The notes: generated by a model from the sequence alone, not told the origin. Positions 29,049-40,100 are shown, counted from the stretch's first letter. The stretch is 64,000 nt of DNA from Chitinophaga niastensis (GCF_003014755.1 NZ_PYAW01000001.1:1364001-1428000); one strand, 5' to 3'. Made by a program: numbers and translations.

Positions 29049-29462
29049 TTACTTGCCGGATAATGACAAAATATAACTCACCATTTCTTTTGCATCTTCT
29101 TTAGATACATTAGAATGCGGCAGCATGGCTACATCGCCCCAGTTGCCGGAACCACCTTTGATTACTTTATCAGCCAGCTTATCCACATTTTCCGGTGTGT
29201 TAGGATATTTAGCTGCAATATCTTTTAACGCAGGTCCTACCACTTTCATTTCTTCTTTATGGCATGTTTTGCAATCACTTTGTGCCATCAGGTTTTCGCC
29301 TTTGCTGACAGGTTTGCCGGCATTTGGAGAAACCATGGAATTATCTGCTGCTGGGCTTTCATGAGTGCTGTCACTCGCTTTCTGATCCTGTTTTTTTTCA
29401 CCTCCGCAAGCTGCAAAGAACAAAGCACTTAATACGAGCGGCGCCAGATATCTCTTTCTCAT
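29049..29462 (-). CDS. lipoprotein cytochrome c
   Basis: A 137-residue class I c-type cytochrome. The lipobox FFAAC sets Cys19 as the lipidated residue, followed by a low-complexity polar linker (residues 20-55) and the haem site CKTCH (Cys64, Cys67, His68). The distal Met is probably in the VAMLPH segment. The sequence around the haem (SDCKTCHK, then VGPALKDIAAKY) closely matches the haem domain fused to the C-terminus of the large protein encoded at 23910-27314. It probably carries electrons from a periplasmic sugar dehydrogenase. Confidence 0.92.
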   Translation of the reverse strand: MRKRYLAPLVLSALFFAACGGEKKQDQKASDSTHESPAADNSMVSPNAGKPVSKGENLMAQSDCKTCHKEEMKVVGPALKDIAAKYPNTPENVDKLADKVIKGGSGNWGDVAMLPHSNVSKEDAKEMVSYILSLSGK

Positions 29463-29560
29463 AATTTGATTGTTGATTTTTTTATTAATGATAGTTGATC
29501 GTACTTTTTTGTTGAGGAAGATGATGATTATTTTTACTGAAATGATGCATCAATCCTGTT

Positions 29561-30616
29561 TTAAATACCTAATACACGTTTGTTGAAAGCCTCGTCAGTG
29601 CCTGCTCCGGCGAAATCATCAAATGCTTTTTCTGTTACACGGATGATATGATCCTTGATAAAAGGTGCACCTTCTTTTGCACCATCTTCCGGATGTTTAA
29701 TACAACATTCCCATTCCATTACTGCCCATCCCGTAAAATTGTATTGTGTGAGTTTGCTGAAGATGGATTTGAAATCTACCTGTCCGTCGCCGAGAGAGCG
29801 GAACCTGCCCGGGCGGTCAATCCACCCCTGGTAGCCGCCATATACGCCGGAACGACCAGTAGGATTAAATTCAGCGTCTTTTACGTGAAAAGCTTTTATT
29901 CTTTCGTGGTAGATATCGATGTACTCCAGGTAATCGAGGCATTGCAATACGAAATGACTTGGATCATAGAGCAGATTAGCACGTGAGTGATTGCCTGTGG
30001 CTTCGAGGAAACGTTCGTAGCTCGCACCATCATGGAGGTCTTCACCCGGATGGATCTCGTAGCATACATCTACACCGTTTGCATCAAATTCGTTGAGGAT
30101 AGGTAACCAGCGTTTTGCCAGTTCTGCAAAACCTGCTTCTACCAGTCCCGCCGGACGTTGCGGCCACGGATACATGGCTGGCGCCCACAGCAGCGCACCG
30201 CTGAAAGTGGCGTGTGCATTGAGTCCCAGGTTACGGCTTGCTTTAGCAGCATATTTCAGCTGATTAACTGCCCACTCCGTACGTGCGTTGATGTTATGAT
30301 GATATTGTGCCGGCGCAAAGCCGTCGAACATTTCTGTAAATGCCGGATTTACAGCAACCAGCTGCCCTTGTAAGTGGGTGCTCAGTTCTGTAATTTCCAT
30401 CCCTGCCGCGTTCACAATGCCTTTGATTTCATCTGCGTAGGTTTTGCTTTCGGCAGCCTTTTGGAGGTCAATCAGGCGCGTATCCCAGGAAGGGATCTGT
30501 ACTCCTTTAAACCCTATGGAAGCTGCCCATTCGCAGATGGATTTCAGGTTATTAAAAGGCGCTTCATCTCCCATGAACTGCGCCAGAAATATACCAGGCC
30601 CTTTTATCGTTTTCAT
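29561..30616 (-). CDS. sugar phosphate isomerase/epimerase (xylose isomerase-like TIM barrel)
   Basis: A 351-residue cytoplasmic TIM-barrel protein of the AP-endonuclease-2 / xylose-isomerase-like superfamily. Metal-binding segments are visible: YEIHPGEDLHD, LLYDPSHF, FHVKDAEFN and the late MEWECC. No signal peptide. It probably isomerises or epimerises a keto-sugar. It starts 25 bp after the Gfo/Idh gene, so the two are likely cotranslated parts of one pathway. The exact substrate cannot be assigned. Confidence 0.87.
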   Translation of the reverse strand: MKTIKGPGIFLAQFMGDEAPFNNLKSICEWAASIGFKGVQIPSWDTRLIDLQKAAESKTYADEIKGIVNAAGMEITELSTHLQGQLVAVNPAFTEMFDGFAPAQYHHNINARTEWAVNQLKYAAKASRNLGLNAHATFSGALLWAPAMYPWPQRPAGLVEAGFAELAKRWLPILNEFDANGVDVCYEIHPGEDLHDGASYERFLEATGNHSRANLLYDPSHFVLQCLDYLEYIDIYHERIKAFHVKDAEFNPTGRSGVYGGYQGWIDRPGRFRSLGDGQVDFKSIFSKLTQYNFTGWAVMEWECCIKHPEDGAKEGAPFIKDHIIRVTEKAFDDFAGAGTDEAFNKRVLGI

Positions 30617-30641
30617 ATAGTCGTTCTAGTGATGAAGGTTA

Positions 30642-31805
30642 CTAAATCTCAAAGGTGGTCCATTTAGCTTCGCTTTGCGAAGAACGTACTACGTTATCGA
30701 TAAACGCCATACCACGTACGCCTTCTTCTGTGCCGGGGAAATCCAGGGATTCGGGAGAAGGTTGTACCCCATCTATTTTTGCTGATAATGTTTGGGCAAA
30801 ATTACGGTACAGGTTACCGAATGCTTCCAGGTATCCTTCCGGATGACCACCCGGTGTGCGGGTATTATGCGTCATGTAGCCGGACTGGAAACTGTAGCCA
30901 CCACCTGCGCGGTAGATCTCTGTTGGTTTATCCAGCCATTTTACCAGCAGTGTATTAGGTTCGTGCTGTGCCCATTCCAGGCCGCCTTTTTCTCCGTATA
31001 CCCTGATCTTTAAAGCATTTTCTTCGCCGGCAGCTACCTGTGATGCCATCAGCACACCTGCAGCGCCGTTATCGAAACGCAGCAGTACTGCACCATCATC
31101 ATCCAGTGCACGACCGGGTACCATGATGTTCAGATCGGCACACAGCTTTTCAATTTTAGCACCGCTGATATATTCTGCCAGGTTTGCTGCGTGGGTACCA
31201 ATGTCGCCCATACAGCCACTTTTACCTGATTTTTTTGGATCTGTTCTCCAGGCTGCCTGTGCATTGCCTTCGCGCTCACTCAGTCTGCTGAGCCAGCCCT
31301 GTGGATATTCTACCCATACCTTACGGATTTTTCCAAGTACGCCATCTTTTACCATCTGACGTGCCTGTTTCACCATCGGGTAACCGGTGTAGGTATGTGT
31401 GAGCAACAGGATTAAACCGGTGGCTTCCACTTTTGCTTTTAATAATTTGGCTTCTTCCAGGGAAAAAGTGATCGGTTTTTCTACTACCACATTGAAACCC
31501 AGGTCCAGCGCCATCATAGCGGGTTCGAAGTGGGCGAAGTTAGGCGTAACGATGGTCACGAAGTCCAGTCGTTTATCTGCCGGCATAATCGCTTCTTTTT
31601 CCAACATGGTTTTGAAATCGGTGTAGGTGCGTTCCGGATCCAGGAACAACATCTTACCTGATTCAATAGCAATTTCGTTATTGATACTGAGTGCACCGGC
31701 AGCCAGTTCAATCAGTCCGTCCATATTAGCGGCAATACGGTGAATTGCGCCAATGAAGGCATCTTTACCGCCTCCTATCATTCCCATTCTTAGTTTCCGT
31801 GTCAT
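30642..31805 (-). CDS. Gfo/Idh/MocA family oxidoreductase
   Basis: A 387-residue NAD(P)-dependent sugar dehydrogenase-like protein. The N-terminal nucleotide-binding loop is GMIGGGKDAFIG (8-19). The family EKP motif is at 109-111, and the substrate-site segment GDIGTHAANL supplies the catalytic Asp/His. No Tat or Sec signal, so cytoplasmic. Relatives oxidise sugar hydroxyls, including at C3. It lies 19 bp after the MFS transporter and 25 bp before the isomerase. Confidence 0.9.
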   Translation of the reverse strand: MTRKLRMGMIGGGKDAFIGAIHRIAANMDGLIELAAGALSINNEIAIESGKMLFLDPERTYTDFKTMLEKEAIMPADKRLDFVTIVTPNFAHFEPAMMALDLGFNVVVEKPITFSLEEAKLLKAKVEATGLILLLTHTYTGYPMVKQARQMVKDGVLGKIRKVWVEYPQGWLSRLSEREGNAQAAWRTDPKKSGKSGCMGDIGTHAANLAEYISGAKIEKLCADLNIMVPGRALDDDGAVLLRFDNGAAGVLMASQVAAGEENALKIRVYGEKGGLEWAQHEPNTLLVKWLDKPTEIYRAGGGYSFQSGYMTHNTRTPGGHPEGYLEAFGNLYRNFAQTLSAKIDGVQPSPESLDFPGTEEGVRGMAFIDNVVRSSQSEAKWTTFEI

Positions 31806-31824
31806 ATTTACAATTATCGTTTAA

Positions 31825-33099
31825 TTATACTATTTGAACCTGTGCTTTTTTACGGCTGCGCATGTAAAGGAAAAGACCTGCAAATGCAACAATCAGTATG
31901 ATAGGTATAATAAGTGTGACTTTAATAATTTCAGGACCTGCTACAGCTGTTGCCTGGGTGAATGCAGTGGCTTCTGCTGTGCCGGCTCCTGCAGAGCGAT
32001 AGGCATCCAGTGAAGCACCGGCTGGGAGCTGTTTTCCAATGATGCTATCATAGAAACCACCCATAAAAAACATGTATACAGATACCGCTAACATACCGGC
32101 ACCGCCCACCAGGTTCATGCCCAATGCACCGGATTCAGGAATGTTTTCAGACACAAATCCGAGCATGGTAGGCCAGAAATAAGTAACGCCGATACCAAAA
32201 ATAAAGGCCGCTACAAAGATCATATCACCGGATACATGGGAAAGTAAATATAAGCCCAAAGCAGAAAATATAGCAGATAAAAGCAAAACGCCAGTGGGCG
32301 ATATTTTATGCACTACCGGTCCGGCAATACCCCTGCCCAATGTTTGTACACCGGCTGTTAATGCCAGGATGAGGATAGCATTTTCCGTTACATTCTTTAA
32401 CAGTACGTCAATCCATTGGCCGGTAAAGAGTTCTGTGATGGCTGTACCAAACATGAGGATGAATATCACAATAAACAAAGGGTTTAATAGTGATTTATAC
32501 ATCTGGGAAGAAGAAACCCCGGACGCTACTCTTTCGGTAACAGGGAAATCAAGTTTCAGGAAGAGGTAACCATAAATTAATGTAGGAATGATCATGGTGC
32601 CTACCTGCAGCTGCCAGCTAAGATGAAGTTTGGAAAGCAGGAACACCAGCAGGGTACCCACTACAATACCACCCGGGAACCATAAGTGGAAGTGGTTTAG
32701 TTTGGTGGTTTTGTCGGTAGGGAAAATGGTGGCTACCAGTGGATTACAAGCCGCTTCCACGGTGCCGTTTGCCATACCGATAAACAGGGTAGAGATGAAC
32801 AGCGTCCAGAAGCCGGTAGCGAAGATGGTCAGCACTATCCCCAGTAAATGGAGGATGAAAGCTGCCAGCAATAACCGTTTCATGCCTATTACATCTACCA
32901 CAAAACCTCCTATTACAACTGCCAGCGGGAAGCCCCAGAAAGCAGTACCGGTAATAATGCCCAATTGTTTCGCATCCAGATGGAATTCAACGCCAAGGCC
33001 GCCTAAGATGCCTGCGCGGATACCAAATGATAACGACGTTACCAGGAGTGCCATACAACTGGCTACAAATAATTTCTGTGGCTGAATTGCCTTTGCCAT
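31825..33099 (-). CDS. MFS transporter, sugar-type
   Basis: A 424-residue permease with about 12 hydrophobic helices and a basic C-terminal tail. The loop between helices 2 and 3 (GGFVVDVIGMKRLLL) fits the MFS signature. An extracytoplasmic or long inter-helix segment rich in Ala/Gly lies near residues 355-375. First gene of the sugar-oxidation cluster, directly followed by the Gfo/Idh gene (19 bp). Likely imports the sugar or keto-sugar released in the periplasm. Confidence 0.85.
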   Translation of the reverse strand: MAKAIQPQKLFVASCMALLVTSLSFGIRAGILGGLGVEFHLDAKQLGIITGTAFWGFPLAVVIGGFVVDVIGMKRLLLAAFILHLLGIVLTIFATGFWTLFISTLFIGMANGTVEAACNPLVATIFPTDKTTKLNHFHLWFPGGIVVGTLLVFLLSKLHLSWQLQVGTMIIPTLIYGYLFLKLDFPVTERVASGVSSSQMYKSLLNPLFIVIFILMFGTAITELFTGQWIDVLLKNVTENAILILALTAGVQTLGRGIAGPVVHKISPTGVLLLSAIFSALGLYLLSHVSGDMIFVAAFIFGIGVTYFWPTMLGFVSENIPESGALGMNLVGGAGMLAVSVYMFFMGGFYDSIIGKQLPAGASLDAYRSAGAGTAEATAFTQATAVAGPEIIKVTLIIPIILIVAFAGLFLYMRSRKKAQVQIV

Positions 33100-33466
33100 A
33101 AACGTGGAGATTTGTGTAAAAGTTGAACACCTATATTAAACCTTTAAATTTATAAAAAGTATTTACATATTTCCATCTTTTTGTATGGGCGATCCCCAAT
33201 TTTCCTGAAAAATCTCTTTTTGCGCTGTAATTGACTGTCTTAGCCGGCATGTAGGCAATAGCAGACCTGTCTGGGCGGCAAAATTTTATGATAAACGGTT
33301 GCTGAAGAAATGTGGCCGGAGGTAAAGTAAAGGCGGTTATACCAGTTGGCCGGTCAATAAAATGGCTATGCCTGCGACTGATGATGTGTTGCAAATCAGC
33401 AAAACATCATCAGTTGCAGGCATAGCCTGTCTCTCATTTTATAATGTTATAAAATGATCATCTTTC
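33100..33466. other. intergenic region between SusCD operon and MFS operon
   Basis: Apart from the hairpins at 33364-33427 and an AT-rich 24-bp inverted repeat around 33436-33460, I see no gene. A clean TAnnTTTG promoter for the MFS operon was not found; AT-rich sequence just upstream of the MFS start (33130-33175) is the likely promoter area. Confidence 0.5.
33364..33427 (-). terminator. terminator after the SusCD operon
   Basis: Two 24-nt arms (GGCTATGCCTGCGACTGATG-type and its complement) with one mismatch around a 16-nt loop, followed on the minus strand by ATTTTATT. It separates the SusCD operon from the MFS operon. Confidence 0.8.
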
Positions 33467-34882
33467 TCAGGGCGCCTTTTTGTAGGCAATGTCATTGATC
33501 TTTCCGAATCCGCCGAATACCTTGCTGTAAGTATTCCCCTGAAAGTCGCCGGTAGCAGCAATCGGGAAGTAATATACTTTTCCTTCACCAGATTCAGAGG
33601 TGGCTACTGCGAGTGTACGATAATCCGATGTGAGCAGTTTCATACACCGTACATCTGTTCCTGCAGCGAAGGAATAAACCAGTCGTGCTTTCCCTGCCAG
33701 AATATCATACAGGTATAATTTGTTGCCGCTGGCGTAATACAAATGGGGCAGCAATGCAGACATCCTAAAAATGCCGGCAGTACTCATTCCCGGCGCTGTT
33801 GATACTGTGTCAACTGCGGTCGGAGTGCTGTATGGGCCAGCATTTGAAAACGAATAAATAAATAACGAATCATTTTTGTTATTCCTGAACAGGCAGTACG
33901 TCTGGTCACTTCTCGGACCGCCTTCGGCATACTGTAAATGTTTACCCACATTATTCATATTAAAAGCATCTCCGGGCTGTGCATTGCTAAAATCAATCAG
34001 ATCAAATGAGTAAGGATCCTGACCCAGGAAGCGCTGTGAAATAGTATCATATAATGTAGGCCCAAAAATAGATGACATATCAAAAGGTGCCATATAGTAG
34101 TTACCAACAGGTGCCAGGCTAAACTTATAGGGAGGGGGTACCATTACCGATAACCCATATGGTTTTCCGTCATTAATCATTGCCTCTCCACCATTAAATG
34201 TCATGTATATCTGGGGTTTGGGAGCCGGTGCTATAAAGAACCAATCCTTGAAGCTGGCAAAGGCCATAAAGGTAGAATAGTCTACCTGGGTACCAGAGAG
34301 AGGTGAAAGGAAATAAATATTTTGCGCTCCTCTTCTGTTGGTTACATACACATGATGTGTTCCGGCAGGCAATGGTAATTTGGGATTGGCTTTGGAGTAT
34401 ATATGGTGAAATACGGAATCTACCGGTGTAATGATGGATACATCTGCATTTGTATTACCATCTTCTAATACCAGCCATCCTTCATTCAGCGCACTTACTA
34501 CTCTGATGCTCAGTTTTTTTGTGGTAGTAACGCCTGTTTTTTTATCTGTTATAAACAGATTCAGTACGTAAGCGCCAGGACCTTCTGAAATTAAGGCATT
34601 CAGATTACGGGTAGTGTCCAGCGTGCGCCTGGTAAGCGGCACTCCGTTATCCGGGTACATCACCCATTCATACGATAAACCTGCTGCATCAGGTATGGTT
34701 TGCAGTACGCTGGTATTGATATGTAGCGTGTCAAACTGGAATACAGTTATTGTGCTGTCAGTAAGACCTGTTGTTATTTTATTTATATCATGATACTGAT
34801 AATTTCCTTTGTCTTTATAACAACCTGTGAATAACAGCCAACAGGTGGTTAGCAGGAATACCGGTAGTATTATTATACGCAT
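33467..34882 (-). CDS. PKD-like family lipoprotein
   Basis: A 471-residue lipoprotein (lipobox LFTGC at about residue 21, then YKDKGNY). An N-terminal PKD-like beta-sandwich is followed by a beta-propeller-like region with repeated short strands. It resembles the PKD-like family found downstream of SusD in Bacteroidota loci. Last gene of the SusC-SusD-DUF4843 operon, before a strong terminator. It probably forms part of the surface glycan- or peptide-binding complex. The ligand is not known. Confidence 0.8.
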   Translation of the reverse strand: MRIIILPVFLLTTCWLLFTGCYKDKGNYQYHDINKITTGLTDSTITVFQFDTLHINTSVLQTIPDAAGLSYEWVMYPDNGVPLTRRTLDTTRNLNALISEGPGAYVLNLFITDKKTGVTTTKKLSIRVVSALNEGWLVLEDGNTNADVSIITPVDSVFHHIYSKANPKLPLPAGTHHVYVTNRRGAQNIYFLSPLSGTQVDYSTFMAFASFKDWFFIAPAPKPQIYMTFNGGEAMINDGKPYGLSVMVPPPYKFSLAPVGNYYMAPFDMSSIFGPTLYDTISQRFLGQDPYSFDLIDFSNAQPGDAFNMNNVGKHLQYAEGGPRSDQTYCLFRNNKNDSLFIYSFSNAGPYSTPTAVDTVSTAPGMSTAGIFRMSALLPHLYYASGNKLYLYDILAGKARLVYSFAAGTDVRCMKLLTSDYRTLAVATSESGEGKVYYFPIAATGDFQGNTYSKVFGGFGKINDIAYKKAP

Positions 34883-34914
34883 AAATCTGTTTTGTAGAGA
34901 AGAAATAAATTAGG

Positions 34915-35655
34915 CTAGTCAAAAGAAACCTGGTCTCCGTTTTCATCGATCAGTGGGCCATTGGCGGCTTCATATTCGGCCAGTTTCTGTTTGCAGAGCG
35001 TACTGTAAACAGAAAAAACACCATAAGGCATATCGGTAGAAAATGTGGCAATGCCGGTAGTCTGAATGACAAATTTATATTTAGTGGCACTGTAACTACC
35101 AAAAAAGTATACCAGCCAGGTATCCCAGTTAGCGGGCTTTGTGAGGTAATCATTTAGTTTGATAAGATATCTGACAGTGCCACCGGCTACTACAGAACTG
35201 CCTTTGGAATTGGGTACACCGGGTAAGAAATCTTTAGAAGGTTCCACTTCCAGTAATAAGCGCAATGTCTGTTTTTTCATGGTGGTGGTACGCTTGATCA
35301 CTACCGGCAGATTGGCCGTATAAGCACCTGCCGGGATCTGATAAGGAAGCAGGGTATAGTCAGTACCGGCAGTAGCAGTAGTGCTGTCTGCCACTGCTTT
35401 GAGTATAACTTCCCTGTCTTGTGCGGCAGCCATGCCGATGATACGTACCGGTATTTTTATCGTATCCATCATTACAGAATCCGGATGAATGGCAAAGGAA
35501 TAGATAACGCTATCCGTATTAAGTGCATAAGGAGCTTTATAGATATACACCATTGCGGGTGCCTGGAAAGCGAGCGGGTTGCTTTTTTTGCAGGCGGGTA
35601 AGCAATAACATGCCGGTAAAAGAAATAGCCAGATATATTTACGTAATTGTTTCAT
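34915..35655 (-). CDS. DUF4843 family lipoprotein
   Basis: A 246-residue lipoprotein with lipobox CLPAC at about residue 22. It has a Calx-beta-like repeat region (VILKAVADSTTATAGTDY, LPVVIKRTTT) and a C-terminal SusE-like end (DENGDQVSFD). It matches DUF4843, a family found between susD and a PKD-like lipoprotein in similar loci. It lies 17 bp after susD. Probably an accessory surface protein. Confidence 0.78.
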   Translation of the reverse strand: MKQLRKYIWLFLLPACYCLPACKKSNPLAFQAPAMVYIYKAPYALNTDSVIYSFAIHPDSVMMDTIKIPVRIIGMAAAQDREVILKAVADSTTATAGTDYTLLPYQIPAGAYTANLPVVIKRTTTMKKQTLRLLLEVEPSKDFLPGVPNSKGSSVVAGGTVRYLIKLNDYLTKPANWDTWLVYFFGSYSATKYKFVIQTTGIATFSTDMPYGVFSVYSTLCKQKLAEYEAANGPLIDENGDQVSFD

Positions 35656-35672
35656 TGCAGGTAGTTTAGTAA

Positions 35673-37088
35673 TTAACGATTTCCAAATTCTGTTTCATTG
35701 TCCGGTAATGGAAAGATATATACCGCATCGCTGGTCAATATTGAGCTACCATCTATTTTTGGGGCATTTAATCTTTTGAAATAATAAAACAACTGGCCTT
35801 CTGCATAAAATTCTTTTTTGTATTCTTTCAATATGGCTGTCTGCAAATTGGCTGCTGAGATATTAAGCGGTAGTGCAACAAGGCCACGATGCGCACGTAC
35901 TTCATTCAGATAAGCTACTCCATCTGCAGGCAGCGTTGCGCATTCTGCAGCGATGTAATACATTTCAGATAACCTGATCACAGGTACATTATTGAGAAGA
36001 TAAGGTGTGTTGATATTATCAATAGTATATTTAGCAGTTGCAAATGCACCGGCATTAGCATTAAACTGGTAGTTGAAGCGAATGTCAGAACTACCGCCGG
36101 CGGCGGTTTCATATAATGTGTTGAGTGCTTTACTGGTTACAGACAATGGCGGTGCACCTGTGCTGGTAGTTGTAAAGTATTCATCTGAATATGCTTTCAT
36201 TTTATACACATTCAATGCAAACAGTTGTTCCCTGGCATAAGCGCGATCGCGATTATAACTGGCTGATGCGGCAGGACCAGTAACAAACGGGAAATTACTT
36301 TGATGATTGTTGATTACTTCCAGCGCAGCTGCCAGTGCATTTATTTTATCATTCCCATAAAGCAGGATACGTGCTTCCAGCCCTTTTACTGCCCAGTAAT
36401 TGATATGATTCCTGGTGAAGGATTGAAACGGATCCGTGTTATAATCTTCTCTGATTATTTTATCCGCTGCCAACAATCCTTCTGCTGCCCGGAGGTCGTT
36501 TAAGCAGCTGTCAATTACATTTTGCACTGTCAGCAAAGGCGTTACTTTCACACCAAAACCGGTAACATATGGGATCGCTTTTCTCTGGGCATCTACTATA
36601 GGAGCTGCACCAAACATGCGTAACAGATCAAAATGGAGCAATGCCCGTAAACCTAATGCCTCGCCTTTTATCCGGCCATAGTTATTACCTGAAAACAGCT
36701 CTTTTTTGCCATCAATAATGGTGAGTATGTTATTTACATTGCCGATAGCACCATACATATTGGTCCATATACTGGCAATGGTACCTTTTGTTCCGTCATT
36801 GAGGTAATTATAAATGGCTGTCTGGTAGAAAGGACTGGTGCTGTTTGTTACATTGTAACGTTGCCCCAATACATCCATAAAAGACATGGTGAGTGTTTGT
36901 CCATATAAGGGGGCATCGGACAGTTGGATATAAGTACCGGTGATGGCATCTTTAAACCCTTGTTCATCCTTTAGCATTTCGCTTTCCCTCACCTGGGTTT
37001 TAGGACTTACGTCCAGCCATTTTTTGCAGCCACTGGAAGCTGTTAAGCATCCTGCCAGTAGGGTGAATAAAATATATTTAGCTTTCAT
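35673..37088 (-). CDS. RagB/SusD family nutrient-uptake lipoprotein
   Basis: A 471-residue surface lipoprotein (SSGC lipobox near residue 20, then KKWLDVSPKTQV, a typical SusD start). TPR-like helices follow, and the C-terminal segment has RLSEMYYIAAEC and EYKKEFYAEGQLFYYFKRL, the usual SusD landmarks. It caps the SusC channel and binds substrate at the cell surface. It starts 18 bp after susC. Confidence 0.95.
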   Translation of the reverse strand: MKAKYILFTLLAGCLTASSGCKKWLDVSPKTQVRESEMLKDEQGFKDAITGTYIQLSDAPLYGQTLTMSFMDVLGQRYNVTNSTSPFYQTAIYNYLNDGTKGTIASIWTNMYGAIGNVNNILTIIDGKKELFSGNNYGRIKGEALGLRALLHFDLLRMFGAAPIVDAQRKAIPYVTGFGVKVTPLLTVQNVIDSCLNDLRAAEGLLAADKIIREDYNTDPFQSFTRNHINYWAVKGLEARILLYGNDKINALAAALEVINNHQSNFPFVTGPAASASYNRDRAYAREQLFALNVYKMKAYSDEYFTTTSTGAPPLSVTSKALNTLYETAAGGSSDIRFNYQFNANAGAFATAKYTIDNINTPYLLNNVPVIRLSEMYYIAAECATLPADGVAYLNEVRAHRGLVALPLNISAANLQTAILKEYKKEFYAEGQLFYYFKRLNAPKIDGSSILTSDAVYIFPLPDNETEFGNR

Positions 37089-37106
37089 TGTTTGTTTATT
37101 TGCTGA

Positions 37107-40100
37107 TTAAAAGGAAGTACTGATATTCATCGTGAAGTTGCGTGCGAAAGGATAATCCAGTCCGCGCTCAATGGTAATAGACGACCAGCGTGCAATGTCA
37201 TTGGCAATAAAACCTATACGTGTATTCTGTAACTTCCATTTTCGTGTATACTTTTCCGGTAGAACATAGGTCAATGAGACACTTTGGAGGTTCACGAAAT
37301 TGTTTACCTGTACAAAGCGCGAAGTTGCATTGGTGGCGTTGTAGATAGGGTATCCGGCTTCGCTGATCAGTCCTTTGAAGAAGGTTTGGTCACCAGGCTG
37401 TTTCCATCTTCCCAACAATACTCTTTCATCTACCTGGTAGTGAAGGTCTGCATTCTCTACACGGTCGGCCAGTGTCTGATTATACATTTGTCCTTTGTAC
37501 TGGTAGTTGAAATATATGCCCAGTGTGATGCCTTTATAGGTAGTATTTGATCCGAAGTTGCCCTGTAAGGAAGGAATCACATCGCCTACTACTACTTTAT
37601 CATTCGCACTCCAGTCGTAGGTAAGTGTACCATCTTTTTTAATATATAATTCTCTTCCTGTAGAAGGATCTATGCCTTTGGAACGTACGGCCCATATAGC
37701 ATTGGGACTTTGCCCTTCTTCAAAGCGGAGCTGTGGGGATGTTTGCTGACCTGCATCATTTTTATCATTCAACTTTTTGAGGGAATTGGAAATATGTTTG
37801 ATATAAGTGTTGTTATGCAATCCATTTACAAAGAAGCTCCAGTAGATGCCCTTTGTATCCTGCTTGATGGCAAAGTAAGTAGCATTGAATTCATATCCGG
37901 TATTTTCCAGTTCTCCCACGTTTTGTTTATAGCTGGTTACACCTGAGGATGGAGGAGTATTAACATCCAGTATCAGGCTGTTGGTATTTTCTCTGTAAAG
38001 ATCGAAGCGCATTACCAAACGGCTATGGAACATATTGAGATCTACACCGAGGTTTTTCTTCAGCGTTTGCTGCCATTGTAAATCGGTATTGCCATAGCCC
38101 ATCAGGGAAGCTCCTACCTGGCCACGATAGCTTTGATCAGTATAATAACCGTAAGTAGTAATACCCATGTACGGAGGGAAATTATTACTTCCGGTAGTGC
38201 CGATAGTAGCGCGGATACGCAGGAGGTCAATCTGTTTTTTAGTGAATTTCAGGAATTTTTCTTTGGATAAATTCCACCCGGCGCCTGCACTCCAGAAGGG
38301 TGCAAATCTTTTATTGATACCAAATTGCGAAGAACCATCGGCGCTTACACCAAAGTCAGCGGAATAACGGTTATCATAACTATAGTTGAAATTTGTGAAG
38401 CCGGAAATACGCCTGGTTACATTGGAACTGCCATCAGGACGGGTATTAGGAGCATACCCATTTCCAAACTGCAACTGATCCAGCCGGTCTGTAGGGAATC
38501 CGATCACCTGGATGCTGGTAGCATCGCTGGATGTTTGTGCAGAGCTGATGCTGGTTGTATTAAAAAATATATGGCGGCCTGTTTGCTTTGTATAGTCAAG
38601 GTTCAAACTGCCATCAAAGGAAAGGAACTTATTATTGCCCCTTGTATAACTTCCTTTTTTGGTAAAATCAGTTTCAGCAAGAAAAGAAGTATGGTTAGCC
38701 GGAAGAAACAGACTGCTTTCATCTGTTTGTTTAGTAATGGCAAGGCGGCCACTCAGCCTGAAACCTTTACCCATATTCCATTCCGCCATGGATTGATTCA
38801 TGATGTTTGTATACTCACTGTTATTGATGGTATGCAAAGTGGAATTATAGAGTGGATTGGTATAGATATAATCCTGGTATGATAGTGGGTCGGTATAGGA
38901 TTCCAGTATTGGTTTTATCTTTCCACTTGAATCGTAGGGTGTCCAATACTGGTTTAACCGGCTATACTCGCTGAAATTGCCATAGTTGGAATTATTAGCT
39001 TTGTTATAATTGACAGACAGCACGTTTTTAAATAAGAAACCTTTGAAACGATAACTGAGGTTCATGTCTACATTGTAATTATTACGATTACTGTTTTTCA
39101 TGACACCTGCTTCATTGTTATAGCCCAGGTTCAGTCCATACCGGATGTATTGGTCGCCGCCTTCCAGGTAGAGGGAATGTCTTTGTCCGGTGCCTGTTCT
39201 CACAGGTTGTGCCAGCCAGTAGGTGTTAACGCCACGTTCTACAGCTGCTTTGCGTGAGGCATATAATTGCCTGTAAAACGCATCTGCATCTGGTCTGATG
39301 CCTGTGCTATATTGACTGTACAAGCCTGCCAGTCTTTCCACTTCAAGTTTATCGCTTGCATTCAGCAGGTGGTATACCGTAAGATCCGGTGCAGTTACCT
39401 GCATCATGCCACTGTAGCTTACCTGCAGTTTACCCGGGAGTGGTTGTTTGGTATCTACCACAATTACACCGTTAGCAGCGCGTGAACCATAGAGGGAAGT
39501 GGCAGCGGCGTCTTTCAGGATAGTAAAACTGGCGATACGGTTTATATCCAGGTCGTACAACTTTTGCAGGCTTACCTCAAAGCCATCCAGTATGAATAAC
39601 GGCTGATTAGGATTGGTGGCGTAGGTAGCCATAAAATCTGCGCCTGAAGTAGCGCCTGTTTTTCCGGATAGTTGTTGCGGAAAGTTATTGGTACCCCGTA
39701 AATTAATGTTCGGCAGTTTGTTAGGATCGCTGCCGAACTGCATATTATCAGGTATACGGATAGAAGGATCAAAAACTTTCATGGCCTGTAAAGCATTGAG
39801 CATACTTACACTGCGCAGTTGCTCACCGGAAATCACTGTAGCAGCACCGGTGAAACTCTCCTTCGGACGTTTGAACATCCCTGTTGTAACCATATGGCCT
39901 TCCAGTTGAATAGCCCTGGGTTTGAGCTTTATGGTTATATTGCTGCTGAGTGCAACAGTAACGATATTGTTTTCGTACGCAATATGTTTGATCAGTAATG
40001 TAGCGGTGTTGTTATTTACTGTTAAAGAGAATTTTCCTTCCAGATCAGTCACTGTTCCCTGGGAAGATTCTTTTACAACGATACTGGCGCCGGCAACAGG

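Noticed and set aside
33131..33394. 87-codon minus-strand frame between the SusCD and MFS operons
   Set aside because: Starts in the operon terminator hairpin; no resemblance to a known protein.
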